Below are positions 30,191-39,150 of a DNA stretch of 64,000 bases, piece by piece. The translations under genes and the position numbers were made by a program. Under the pieces are notes generated by a model. It was not told the origin of the DNA. It saw only the letters and a program-made list of their open reading frames with translations, and ran no database searches. This stretch comes from Paraglaciecola sp. MB-3u-78 (GTDB taxonomy: Bacteria; Pseudomonadota; Gammaproteobacteria; Enterobacterales; Alteromonadaceae): the NCBI RefSeq assembly GCF_002835935.1, contig NZ_PJCF01000013.1, positions 62,001 to 126,000 on the forward strand, read 5' to 3'. Position 1 is the stretch's first letter. Each line of letters begins with the position of its first letter.

Positions 30191-31432
30191 ATGAACCCCA
30201 ACTATCACTCAACCACTTGGCTTCTTGAAAGCCAACTGGCGGCATACGTTGACGCTTTCAAGCGTCGCTTTACGGAAGGTCGCTACGTCCCTACAACCGT
30301 TGACAATTACTTAGCCAGCATTGCCCACTTCGCTCACTGGTTAACTCAATCTGGAATCGATATTCATGGAATCGATGAACAAATAGTTCATCAGTTTCTT
30401 TATGAGCACCTGCCGCATTGCGACTGCGCAAGTCGGGTATACCGTGTTCGCAGAACATTACAAACTGCACTCAACCATCTTCTCAGCGTCCTACGCGCAA
30501 ATGCAGTCATCGAAAAGCCGGCAATTGGCATGACGCCAGCAGATGAGGAATTACGCCGCTTCGATATGTATATGAGCCATGCTCGAGGGCTTGCGCCAAG
30601 TACGTGCCGACAGCGCCTTCGAGTCATTGCGCGTCTGCTGCTTGATAAATTCGCAAATAACACTGTGATAATTTCCGCGATGAATCCCGATGATGTGCGC
30701 AAGTTTGTCGCGAAGCAGAGCGAGTTGTGCAGCACCCCACTCAGTATTACTCCCACCATCTCGGCATTGAGTGGGTATTTTCGCTATCGCGCTACGCAAG
30801 GCGATCCAGTCCATCATCTAACTGGGGTTCTATGCCGCCCAGCTAAGTGGCAACTTGCTTCGTTGCCAAAGACGCTCAATAGCGTCGAGATCGAATGTTT
30901 GATTGGGTCACTTGAGCATGACGGCCCATCTGCACGCAGAGCTGCGGCCATCGTGCATTGTGCGTTGGGTCTTGGGCTGCGAAGTGGCGAAATAGCCAAT
31001 CTCGGGCTAGATGATATCGACTGGCGTGCTGCCACCATTGCACTGCGAAGAACCAAGGGTTGCCGCGAAGATGTCATGCCTTTACCTGCAGCGATAGGTC
31101 GCGCCATTGCCGACTACCTAAGACTTGAACGACCACAAACCTCCAATCGTGCTGTTTTTGTGCGCAACATCGCTCCGCGCGATCAGGCAATTAGTCATCA
31201 TCTAATCAGTAAAACAATACGACAGGCGTTTGCGCGAGCTGGTCTGCCGCACACACGGCCATACCTTCTGAGACACACGATGGCAAATCGTTTGCTCGAA
31301 GGTGGTAGTTCGCTCAAGGAAGTAGCGGATGTTCTGCGACATCGCTCGCTGAATACAACGATGATTTACGCCAAGCTCGACAGTAGAAATCTCGCTGCGG
31401 TCGCGCTACCTTGGCCAGGGAGCGCATTATGA
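30191..31432 (+). CDS. Tyrosine recombinase, first of the RIT trio (RitA position)
   Basis: About 413 residues from ATG at 30191, preceded by GGAG; a GTG 10 codons earlier is less likely. The N-terminal core-binding region contains TVDNYLASIAHFAHWL. The catalytic part shows the first Arg in GLGLRSGEIANL, then YLLRHTMANRL where the usual box-II His (HxLRH) is Tyr, then RHRSLNTTMIYAKLD with the nucleophile Tyr. The stop overlaps the next gene's start (ATGA), so the trio is translationally coupled. Sites and directionality are unknown. Confidence 0.9.
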   Translation: MNPNYHSTTWLLESQLAAYVDAFKRRFTEGRYVPTTVDNYLASIAHFAHWLTQSGIDIHGIDEQIVHQFLYEHLPHCDCASRVYRVRRTLQTALNHLLSVLRANAVIEKPAIGMTPADEELRRFDMYMSHARGLAPSTCRQRLRVIARLLLDKFANNTVIISAMNPDDVRKFVAKQSELCSTPLSITPTISALSGYFRYRATQGDPVHHLTGVLCRPAKWQLASLPKTLNSVEIECLIGSLEHDGPSARRAAAIVHCALGLGLRSGEIANLGLDDIDWRAATIALRRTKGCREDVMPLPAAIGRAIADYLRLERPQTSNRAVFVRNIAPRDQAISHHLISKTIRQAFARAGLPHTRPYLLRHTMANRLLEGGSSLKEVADVLRHRSLNTTMIYAKLDSRNLAAVALPWPGSAL

Positions 31433-32409
31433 TTACCCACATTACGATGCAAATGCACGCAACCAATTACCTTGAAGAACGTCGCCGGCTTGGTTTTGAT
31501 CTGCGCTCGGTAGGCTATTCTGTCAATAGTTTTGCAGGCTATGTTGACTCTCTTAATTTAGAGGGGCCACTGACCATCGAGGTCATGACCGCTTGGGCAC
31601 AGTGCGACAAAGGAAATAGCGGCAATCCCAAGACATGGGCGCGGCGCCTGGGCAAGTTACGTCCATTTACCCGTTACCTGCAACAATTTGAACCGCTTAC
31701 AGAAGTGCCTAACGACTTCACCTTTGGCCAAACCGGGCAGAGGCCAGCACCACATATCTATATTGAGCAGGAAGTCATCGAATTGCTGGCTGCAGCACGT
31801 AGTCTCGGCCCGTTCCCTGGATTACGAGGTGCAACCTACGAAACACTGTTTGGCTTAATGGCTTCGACAGGACTACGTGTTTCAGAAGCAGTAAATTTAC
31901 TGGAGACAGATGTTGACCTGAAGGCGGGTATGCTGATTATCCGGATGACCAAGTTCGCCAAATCACGCTATGTGCCGATGCACCCGAGCGTGGTCAACGT
32001 ACTCAGACGTTATCAATCCTTACGCAATTTACACATTGAATTTACCGAAGAAATGCCTTTCTTTGTGGGCACTCGCGGTCGTCGTAAAGGTCATTGTTTG
32101 GGATTGCGCCAGGTACATAGAGTCTTTGCGGGCTTGCGCGATCAATTAAAATGGCTCAATCGCGGCACTAACGATGCCCCTCGCATTCACGACCTGCGAC
32201 ACACATTTATCGTTAATCGCGTGATGCTTTGGCATTCTCAGGGCGTGAATGTCGATCAGCAGATGCTGGCATTGTCCACATATGTGGGGCACGCAAAGGT
32301 AACCAATACCTATTGGTATCTCAGCGGTGTACCGCAACTCATGACCGTGGTGGCAAATAAATTTGAAGCGTTTACGCAAATGCAGGGAGGTGAGCCATGT
32401 CTGAAATAA
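31429..32409 (+). CDS. Tyrosine recombinase, second of the RIT trio (RitB position)
   Basis: 326 residues from ATG at 31429, which shares ATGA with the preceding stop and has GGGAGCG upstream. Catalytic residues are GLRVSEAVNL (Arg I), HDLRHTF (box II, His and Arg kept), GHAKVTNTYWYLS (box II His and Tyr). The region between box motifs is longer than in XerC/D (LWHSQGVNVDQQMLALSTYVGH). It overlaps the third gene by 13 bases. Confidence 0.92.
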   Translation: MITHITMQMHATNYLEERRRLGFDLRSVGYSVNSFAGYVDSLNLEGPLTIEVMTAWAQCDKGNSGNPKTWARRLGKLRPFTRYLQQFEPLTEVPNDFTFGQTGQRPAPHIYIEQEVIELLAAARSLGPFPGLRGATYETLFGLMASTGLRVSEAVNLLETDVDLKAGMLIIRMTKFAKSRYVPMHPSVVNVLRRYQSLRNLHIEFTEEMPFFVGTRGRRKGHCLGLRQVHRVFAGLRDQLKWLNRGTNDAPRIHDLRHTFIVNRVMLWHSQGVNVDQQMLALSTYVGHAKVTNTYWYLSGVPQLMTVVANKFEAFTQMQGGEPCLK

Positions 32410-33413
32410 TAGCGCCACGCTCTGTATCATTTGCATCCTTGATTCAGCAATTTTTTACCGAGTACCTGGTAAAACAGCGTGCAGTGAGTCCACGTACTAT
32501 TGCTTCTTACCGGGATGCGATGATGTTGTTTCTGGATTTCGCGCATGAACGTTTGGGCAAGTCTCCGACAGCACTTAGCCTGTCGGACTTTGATCCGGAT
32601 TTGATTCTGGCATTTCTGGATCACTTGGAAATTGACCGACACAATTCGGTTCGTAGTCGAAACCTCCGGCTGACCGCGTTACGTTCATTCCTGAAATTCG
32701 CGGCACGGCGTGATGTATCCTCTTTCTACTTCATCGAGAGTGCGCTGGGTGTACCGATGAAACGTTTTGAACGACCGATGCTTGGATTTCTGTCGCGCGA
32801 GGAGATGTTGGCAGTGCTGGGTCAGCCAGGCGATACATGGACATCCAAGCGTGACCATTTGTTGTTGACTTTGCTATACAACACCGGAGCGAGAGTCTCG
32901 GAAATTATCGGCATACGTGTCTGTGATGTTGTTTTGGATGTAGCAGCCTGTGTACACCTACTCGGCAAGGGACGTAAGCAACGCTCAACACCTTTGTGGA
33001 AAAGCACTGTTCAGGAAATTCGGGCTTGGCTTAAATACAACCCAACGTTTGGGAGGGATGCTGCCCTGCTGCCAAATCGTGCTGGACACGCAATGACACG
33101 CGGTAACGTATCGCAACGCCTCAATATCGCAGTAGTCAAGGCGACCGAGAAATTCAGCAGCTTATCCAAACGAAGTATTTCGCCGCACACAATTCGGCAT
33201 ACGACTGCAATGCATTTACTGCAATCAGGTGTCGATTTTAGTGTGATTGCGTTATGGCTCGGGCATGAAAGCATGATCACCACCCATCGATACGTAGAGG
33301 CAAACTTGGAGATGAAAACGAAGGCGCTGGCAAAGCTTCAAGAGCCCGATACAAAAATGCATCTCTATCATCCCGCAGATGACGAACTGATGCAGTTCCT
33401 GCAGTCGCTGTAA
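32397..33413 (+). CDS. Tyrosine recombinase, third of the RIT trio (RitC position)
   Basis: 338 residues, ATG at 32397 preceded by GGGAGGTGAG. It is the most XerC-like of the three: SPRTIASYRDAMMLFLDF in the N-terminal domain, GARVSEIIGIRV (Arg I), HTIRHTTAMHLL (box II), GHESMITTHRYVE (His and nucleophile Tyr). All catalytic residues appear intact. It ends 55 bases before the right terminal repeat. Confidence 0.93.
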   Translation: MSEIIAPRSVSFASLIQQFFTEYLVKQRAVSPRTIASYRDAMMLFLDFAHERLGKSPTALSLSDFDPDLILAFLDHLEIDRHNSVRSRNLRLTALRSFLKFAARRDVSSFYFIESALGVPMKRFERPMLGFLSREEMLAVLGQPGDTWTSKRDHLLLTLLYNTGARVSEIIGIRVCDVVLDVAACVHLLGKGRKQRSTPLWKSTVQEIRAWLKYNPTFGRDAALLPNRAGHAMTRGNVSQRLNIAVVKATEKFSSLSKRSISPHTIRHTTAMHLLQSGVDFSVIALWLGHESMITTHRYVEANLEMKTKALAKLQEPDTKMHLYHPADDELMQFLQSL

Positions 33414-33468
33414 AATTATGTACAGTTCGCTACCAGCAGTGTCTAGTAGCGTATGGGGTGACGGGCAA

Positions 33469-33503
33469 AACTATACATAGTTAGCTTCTGTGCATAGGTG
33501 CCA
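33469..33503 (-). repeat. RIT right terminal inverted repeat
   Basis: Exact 35-base reverse complement of 30034-30068. It begins AACTATACATAGTT on the top strand and ends CATAGGTGCCA, running directly into the dyad at 33498-33529. Confidence 0.95.
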
Positions 33504-33529
33504 CTATGTACAGCTATACATAGTGGCAC
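33498..33529. repeat. Core-site-like dyad at the right RIT end
   Basis: GTGCCACTATGTA (33498-33510) and TACATAGTGGCAC (33517-33529) are perfect inverted arms of 13 bases around a 6-base centre (CAGCTA). This is the geometry of a tyrosine recombinase crossover site. The arms share ACTATGTA with the inner part of the terminal repeats. No equivalent full dyad lies at the left end. Confidence 0.85.
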
Positions 33530-34075
33530 ATGGCCGACGGATAGAGGAAGTTGATGTTGAAGGGTTTTAGCAGCAAAATAATTCTTCGTTCGTATGTCTG
33601 CTTTGTCGGAAAACTTGCCGTTAGCAAAATGGCGACTGACGACCCAGCCTGTGTGAAAACTATCAGACTATATTGAGCGCAAAATCATCATACGATTAAT
33701 CAAACTTGACTGACGGCAATGAGCGAGCACCGGACAGTCAGCACTTTCAATACGTTGCACACTGTCAGATTTTTTTACACAATGTAGACGCATGGATATT
33801 TCGTCGAAATATCGGTGCTAAGTCGCTGATTGAGTTCACTAGTGTCACTAGTCAGCATGGGGGGATGTGCTTTATTTTAATGCTAGTGGTAGCAGAATAA
33901 ACGGAGTTCGATTTTGGGCTTTCTGAGTGGGTTATGCACCTGCAGATGGGTATTATATGTCAGCTTTACTTACAGTTAGGCATTTCAAAATATAAATAGT
34001 TTATATATATCAATAGAATAATTTTTGGCTTGTAATATGCATTAGTAGTTTGAATTCACTATAAACGGAAATAAG
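33530..34075. other. Gene-free stretch right of the RIT element
   Basis: About 550 bases with no supportable gene. One 64-codon frame (33706-33900) has no plausible ribosome-binding site, domain or composition of a real protein. Sequence becomes AT-rich toward 34 kb, where the promoter of the next small gene should lie. Confidence 0.5.
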
Positions 34076-34243
34076 ATGAAAATAATAACTCGTTTCAATA
34101 TAGCAGCGTTGCTCACATTTTTATATTCCAGTGTTGCTTTTGCTGGTACTGCTGTTACTCCTGTTCCAGAACCCAGTATTACGGCCTTAATTGGACTTGG
34201 CGTCGCTATGGTTTATTTTATTTCTAAAGGGAGGAAAAAATAG
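34076..34243 (+). CDS. 55-residue PEP-CTERM microprotein
   Basis: The product consists of a signal peptide (MKIITRFNIAALLTFLYS, cleavage probably after AFA) and, after only a few residues, a complete PEP-CTERM sorting signal: TPVPEPSITALIGLG near residues 28-42, a hydrophobic helix, then basic SKGRKK. PEP-CTERM signals are processed by exosortases in exopolysaccharide-making Gram-negatives. With about five residues between cleavage site and motif there is almost no mature domain. Its stop is 3 bases before the next gene's start, and its last codons carry that gene's GGGAGG, suggesting coupled translation. It is too short for most gene finders. Confidence 0.75.
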   Translation: MKIITRFNIAALLTFLYSSVAFAGTAVTPVPEPSITALIGLGVAMVYFISKGRKK

Positions 34244-34246
34244 ATT

Positions 34247-35005
34247 TTGACGCTATTTGATATTTATATTGTTGTCATTTTGATGGTGATGTTTTGGGAA
34301 TATAAACGTCCTAAAACATCTTTAAATCGAATTCAACATGTCTATTTCGCTAATATTTTGACTTATATTTTAGGTTCATTTCTATTTTATGGTTTGAATT
34401 ACATTGTATCCATTGAAGCAATTTTTTCATCTCAGATTATTACTCTTACTTTACCAAACGGCCTTAAAAATGGATTGATGCTAATCATGCAGTTTTTATT
34501 GATTGACTTGATTTATTATACTAAACATCGCCTTGATCATTATTTTAAACCTCTGTGGCGTTTACATTTGGTGCATCATTCAGACCTTCAGGTCGATGTA
34601 TCGACAAGTTTTCGACATCACCCTGTCGAAGTTATTAGTCATTATATAATAGTGATGTGTGTTGCTTGGTTATGCGGAGTGCCTAATAGCCTTTTGGTGC
34701 TATATGCCTTTATATCTTCATTAGTTCAGCCACTGCACCATGCTAATTTAGCTATTCCTGAACGTTTACTAGACTACTTGTCGTTTATTGTCATTACGCC
34801 TGCCACACATAAAGTTCATCACAGTTCAGATAAAACCTTTACCAATAGCAATTATGGAAACTTATTTCCGTTTTGGGATCGGATATTCCGCACTTATCAA
34901 ACGGCTCCGGAATTAGCTGATTTTGGATTGACATACTTTAGGGACAAAAAAGAAGGAAATTTTTCGAGTTTGTTAACACAACCTTTTAGATATTCTAAAA
35001 AGTGA
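34247..35005 (+). CDS. Fatty acid hydroxylase / sterol desaturase superfamily membrane enzyme
   Basis: 252 residues with four or so transmembrane segments and the di-iron histidine clusters of the family: HRLDH near residue 93, HLVHHSD near 106, SFRHH near 121, HHANL near 164 and HKVHHS near 189. The family hydroxylates or desaturates lipid chains at the membrane; the substrate here is unknown. TTG at 34247 is used as start because GGGAGG lies 12 bases upstream within the preceding microprotein gene. It forms a two-gene unit with that gene inside the accessory region, and its base use is AT-rich like the flanks. Confidence 0.88.
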   Translation: MTLFDIYIVVILMVMFWEYKRPKTSLNRIQHVYFANILTYILGSFLFYGLNYIVSIEAIFSSQIITLTLPNGLKNGLMLIMQFLLIDLIYYTKHRLDHYFKPLWRLHLVHHSDLQVDVSTSFRHHPVEVISHYIIVMCVAWLCGVPNSLLVLYAFISSLVQPLHHANLAIPERLLDYLSFIVITPATHKVHHSSDKTFTNSNYGNLFPFWDRIFRTYQTAPELADFGLTYFRDKKEGNFSSLLTQPFRYSKK

Positions 35006-35655
35006 AGGCCGCACTACAACAATAAATTTTGCCAGAAATGTACAATCGAATAATACAATACCCTTTATCTGCTAGATTGCGCCCAAAGAATCAAAACTTG
35101 AATAGTGATAAAGCCATTCAAACGTATTGAGTTTTAATATATTAAACTACCCCAACCACTGCTTAAACTAATCCTTATAACGCGTTGATAACGCCATCAC
35201 TGTTCCATTTTTTAAACAATTTGCCATTAAACGCTCACTATCCGTCTCAGACTGTATGTCTCTTATGAGCGAAAAGCGGTCATAGCGCTATCTTTAAACT
35301 ATCAATAAAACTTGCTTCATAGTCATAGTTTCCGAACAATCGAGTAATCCTCGGTTGTTGCACAAAATGCTAAAACGTTGAGACACCCAATTTTGCGACA
35401 AGCTGTTGCGAAATTGAATAAAGGGTAAGTTTGAGCGATCTATAGTCAGCCGAAAACTTTCATGGTTATTACTGGTTCACTGAGAAAGGAGGCACCCCCT
35501 GCCACTGCGTTCATGCTTAGATGTGCTTTAACCTACCAAAAAAGTAGTACAGATTAACGTTGTCTTGCGGGAAGTAGGTCGACCATATATGTATTTGTTG
35601 TATTTTAGTGAACATATCACTTTATACGTTAATTGGTTATTTAGGTTTTGATTAC
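35006..35655. other. Gene-free stretch
   Basis: About 650 bases without a supportable gene. A phrase GAGCGAAAAGCGGTCATAG (near 35270) has a worn relative near 37513, suggesting an old dispersed repeat. Nothing else is recognised. Confidence 0.45.
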
Positions 35656-35656
35656 C

Positions 35657-35683
35657 CTAAAAAAGGGACGATAATCGTCCCTT
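35657..35683 (-). terminator. Terminator of the outer-membrane barrel gene
   Basis: Read leftward, perfect arms AAGGGACGAT/ATCGTCCCTT with a minimal loop are followed by TTTTTAGGG. A second palindrome GCCTAATATTAGGC (35695-35708) lies between it and the stop codon. Confidence 0.85.
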
Positions 35684-35735
35684 AAATACCAATAAGCCTA
35701 ATATTAGGCCATTTTAACGAATCAAGATTCGTATC

Positions 35736-36320
35736 TCAAAATGAGTAACGTAGCGAAACACCGTAAAGACTGACATCTGCTGTTGAAGAATAATGTGCGC
35801 CTATTGCAACTGCATCAGTAAAGTAGTAGTGCCCGCTCACGCCAAATGCAGTTTCACTTTCGTCCGCAATATCAATGTAACCAATTGAACCATCAACTTC
35901 AAAATTGTCTGTAAGACGGCTGCGAACACCAACTCCAATGCCATAACCATTATCATCAACGCTTACACTATTGCCGCTTCCGCTGCCTGAAAGCTCAATA
36001 TATTCGTAGCTAGCAGTCACATAAGCATCAGTTGTTTCGTTTAAACCAAGGCGATAACCAAGACCTACAGAAGCCTGATCAAGATCTAAATCAACTCCCT
36101 GATAATCATCAGACAACATACTGTAACTGCCGAGAACAAATACATTCTCACCCAAAAGCTTTGAGCCACCTATAGCAAAACCGCTTGGAGACACTTCACT
36201 TAAGTCATCAATATCACCTTTAACGTATCCAACTTCAATCTGATTCCATGAAGGAGCTTTTGCAAGAGTTGTTGTGGAGAAAAATGCCGCTGTAGCGATT
36301 GCCAATAATTGAATTTTCAT
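35736..36320 (-). CDS. Outer-membrane beta-barrel protein (porin-like fold)
   Basis: A 194-residue protein with signal peptide (residues 1-20, ending TLAKA), alternating hydrophobic/polar strands with many Gly and aromatic residues, and a C-terminal Phe (SLRYSF), the sorting signal for barrel insertion. About eight strands fit the length, as in small OmpX/Ail- or OmpA-like barrels. No ligand or role can be told from sequence. It stands alone with its own terminator. Confidence 0.85.
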   Translation of the reverse strand: MKIQLLAIATAAFFSTTTLAKAPSWNQIEVGYVKGDIDDLSEVSPSGFAIGGSKLLGENVFVLGSYSMLSDDYQGVDLDLDQASVGLGYRLGLNETTDAYVTASYEYIELSGSGSGNSVSVDDNGYGIGVGVRSRLTDNFEVDGSIGYIDIADESETAFGVSGHYYFTDAVAIGAHYSSTADVSLYGVSLRYSF

Positions 36321-37035
36321 ATAACTTTTTTCCTTGTTTTTTTAATATCTCTATCATTAGAGAGCTATAGGTTAACGATATTTATTTAGAAATAAAGCAA
36401 TTTATTTTACTCTTATGGTGAAATTTTTTGATGATAAATATGATCTTAGAGAAAAAAAACAGCAGACATGAATGGCTCTAGCTGCAAGCCATTTTTCTCC
36501 GTTTAAGAATCTGGGTATAAATCTGTGAAACTGCCAAACGACGTTACTGATGATCCGCATTCTGCTAATTGGGATCGTTCACTGAACGACTCGGCAACGT
36601 CTGCACATTTGCGACGATCAGCGAATGGCTCCAGTGAATTGCAGACGGTGGGAGAATTAGTTTATCTAACCGTTTAAATACCAAGTACGCGCTGAAAGCG
36701 GGCATCTAACGGATAAAATATGGCGCAGCCTCAGACAAGTCTGTTTGAAAAGCAGTGCATCATCATAAACAAAAGCAATATTCATAACTGGTTTGCGCAA
36801 CGTATCTTCATTTTATAAAAAATAACGTTTTATTTTACCTGTACTCATACATATTTTTCAATTTATCGCTTCACTCCCTCGTAAAATTTAACGCTTTAAG
36901 TTATACCTTGCTTACTATCTTGATATTAATATTTCTTGGCTTGGTCGTTTGCCTTGGCTAGTTGAAATATAACAACAGACAACATTAAAAACACTCTCAT
37001 ACCCTATGGTTTGAAACGAGTATTTAGAGGCGATC
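36321..37035. other. Gene-free stretch
   Basis: About 700 bases upstream of the barrel gene and the following lipoprotein gene. It should hold both promoters. No gene, repeat or RNA was recognised. Confidence 0.45.
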
Positions 37036-37389
37036 ATGCGTAATCTGGTTTTACTTTTTTTACTGTGCTGCTGTCAGGCCTGTATGACAGTTTCTCCGGT
37101 AGAACTCTCTCCCGATGCATTGCACCAACGCATTGCTGCAGGGGAAATTATTAAGCCAGGTGACAATATCAAAATAGTAACTGCTGACGGAAGGCATCAC
37201 GAGTTTAGCGTGACGGCACTGTCGAGCACACAGGTATCAGGAGAGGAGCAAACTTTCGAAATCAGCAACATTATTGCGGTGGAAAACCGCAAAGTCAGTT
37301 GGGGTAAAACCGCCTTGCTGGTCTGCGGTACTTATTTGATTACGCTGACTCTGGTCATCATTTCACTTGGTGGCGTGTTGGCTTTGTAA
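37036..37389 (+). CDS. Small lipoprotein with C-terminal transmembrane helix, unknown function
   Basis: 117 residues: an N-terminal lipoprotein signal (LLFLLCCCQAC, several cysteines, likely lipid-modified at Cys 16), a short soluble domain (about 25-85) with DNIKIVTADGRHHEF, and a C-terminal hydrophobic segment (about 93-115). GAGG-like bases lie about 10 upstream of the ATG. The soluble part looks like a small beta fold, but no family is recognised. Confidence 0.65.
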   Translation: MRNLVLLFLLCCCQACMTVSPVELSPDALHQRIAAGEIIKPGDNIKIVTADGRHHEFSVTALSSTQVSGEEQTFEISNIIAVENRKVSWGKTALLVCGTYLITLTLVIISLGGVLAL

Positions 37390-37907
37390 ACCCTTAAGCT
37401 GAATCGTCACCCATCATAAAAGTTAACTTTTATTTTAAAATATGACTCCATGCTTATTGTCTTTCTCAGCTGAAATATTATTTTCATTTTATTTGCCTGA
37501 CAGGCAGTAATTGAGCGAATGCGGTCATAGAGAGTTTAAATTTAATTATCAGATAATTTCTGCATTGCAGATAGTCAATAAATTGCAGTTGGTGAAGTTA
37601 GCGAATATTTTTGCTAAGCCACAGCCTTTTTTATACCTGTCGCGAAATCAGCGGCTCTACCCCACAGATTACAAATTCGCCACGTTTTTTGAGTGAGGGC
37701 TTATATTTATCTCATCCAAATAAACGACATTTTGCATTTGTTAACTTATCTGTCTATATGTAGGTGTAACTTATTGATATTGCATCTGTCACTGCAAACA
37801 TTTCATACAAAAAGGACGGCAATCTGCCAATGTATACATTGTTAACTTTCAGTAAAGATGGGTTCCTTAGTCAATTTAAATCTCAAAAAAACTTAACGAG
37901 GATAAGT
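37390..37907. other. Gene-free stretch between the two small lipoprotein genes
   Basis: About 500 bases. A 61-codon frame (37511-37696) opens with TTG and has no credible features. The worn GAGCGAATGCGGTCATAGAG phrase near 37513 resembles one at about 35270. Confidence 0.4.
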
Positions 37908-38582
37908 ATGAAAAAATTACATATTTACTGTAAGGCCAGTTATTTATTGTTGCTACTTATTACTGCTGGGTGCGCTTCACAAAGTGGATGGGAAACTCAG
38001 TCGACATCTGCTGAATTTGTCAACGGAACACGAATTCTTGCTGAGGTCGTTATGATTACAACTCGTGATGAAAGCCTATCCAACAAAGGATTGTTATTGG
38101 GTTGGAGGGACAAATTAATTTCAGCTGGATATACTGATAATGACATCGTTGATGGCAGTGAAATAACAATTTTCACCTATTGCTATGGCTGGAATAGTGG
38201 TGTTCCTATATGTGCTCATCACGGTCACTACGTTGCTCATGTGCCTGTTGAACTGCAAGGAAAGCTCAAGGGCGATTTGGATGCCACTTGGGATACATCA
38301 GGTGATCTAGTCGAAGTTGAGCTGAATAAAACTCCTGCAGGTTACATAGTGGGTAAAGTTATAAGACTATTCCGAAAATCAGATGACTGGAGTCCGTGCC
38401 GCAAAGCCAGTCTGGAACAAACTTCAGAATTTTATGCTGTATTGTCTACTCTCTCGGGCATTGGCCCAGCTAGAGCCATGTGGATTGAGTGTGATGAGTC
38501 GAATGCCGGAGGATGGATTAGACGTCCCATTCTCCACGGACCTCAATCTGCGGGACCGCCCATATCTGAATGGGTTAAATGA
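37908..38582 (+). CDS. Putative lipoprotein, unknown function
   Basis: 224 residues from ATG at 37908, chosen because GAGG precedes it and it puts the signal peptide at the N-terminus (MKKLHIYC...LLLLITAGCAS, lipobox ITAGC). A frame 26 codons longer exists but would hide the signal. The mature part has cysteine pairs (TYCYGWNSGVPICAHH and later SPC, WIEC) and a His cluster. No known domain recognised. Confidence 0.65.
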   Translation: MKKLHIYCKASYLLLLLITAGCASQSGWETQSTSAEFVNGTRILAEVVMITTRDESLSNKGLLLGWRDKLISAGYTDNDIVDGSEITIFTYCYGWNSGVPICAHHGHYVAHVPVELQGKLKGDLDATWDTSGDLVEVELNKTPAGYIVGKVIRLFRKSDDWSPCRKASLEQTSEFYAVLSTLSGIGPARAMWIECDESNAGGWIRRPILHGPQSAGPPISEWVK

Positions 38583-39110
38583 TAGTTATGAGTTACCCGA
38601 ATTCGACTCTTAAATTAGAGGCTGAAGGGGTAATAGATTATCTCTTACTTAAGTAACGCTCACGGCAAGATCACGAACAAATTCTGAGCGAAGATGCTCT
38701 AAAAAATGTGATTTAACGATCTGATTTAGCTGTGAACCTGCCTTGGCTGACGATCTATTTACGGCCATCACCAGAAGTACTGCAAAAAAACCTGACAGTC
38801 TGATCTAAAAATAGTACACATATGCCGCCAGTCGGCTAGCAGGTCGGTAACACTAAGATAGGATACATTCAGTGCGTACACATAAAGACCATGCCAAGGA
38901 GGTCACATTTTAGATATTATTCAAAGTTTGACCGCACATCTAAGATGTAAATATTTATCTTATTGCGCCATGAAAGCCATAAATTGCTTGTAATACTTTT
39001 CAATAATTTGAAAACAAAGAGTTTGCTCTGGTTTATGGCGTTTATATTTTAACGTCTCTTCTTCTGCGATCTTTTGAAAGCGACATAAATCCATCAGCAC
39101 TGAAAATACA
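38583..39110. other. Gene-poor stretch
   Basis: About 530 bases. On the minus strand a short frame ending near 38653 reads LNQIVKSHFLEHLRSEF and has protein-like composition, perhaps the tail of a lost gene, but it has no start signal. Nothing else is recognised. Confidence 0.4.
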
Positions 39111-39140
39111 GACTAGCCTAAGCTGCTCCCTAGGCTAGTC
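39111..39140 (-). terminator. Hairpin past the broken lipoprotein-like gene
   Basis: Perfect 10-base arms GACTAGCCTA (39111-39120) and TAGGCTAGTC (39131-39140) around a 10-base loop. The T-rich tail is weak. Confidence 0.5.
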
Positions 39141-39150
39141 CCCTATGTTA

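Larger units (their letters stand above)
30034..33503. mobile_element. Recombinase-in-trio (RIT) element
   Basis: Three adjacent, overlapping tyrosine recombinase genes in one direction lie between perfect 35-base inverted repeats (30034-30068 and 33469-33503). This is the definition of RIT elements described from many proteobacteria. Base composition is visibly richer in G and C than the AT-rich flanks. A dyad extends beyond the right repeat to 33529, and a related short GGCACC duplication lies outside the left repeat (30024-30030), so true ends may be slightly outside these limits. No target duplication was found. Confidence 0.9.

Noticed and set aside
33706-33900. 64-codon frame right of the RIT element
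   Set aside because: No ribosome-binding site, domain or protein-like composition; probably chance.
37511-37696. 61-codon frame between the lipoprotein genes
   Set aside because: TTG start without ribosome-binding site and no protein-like features.
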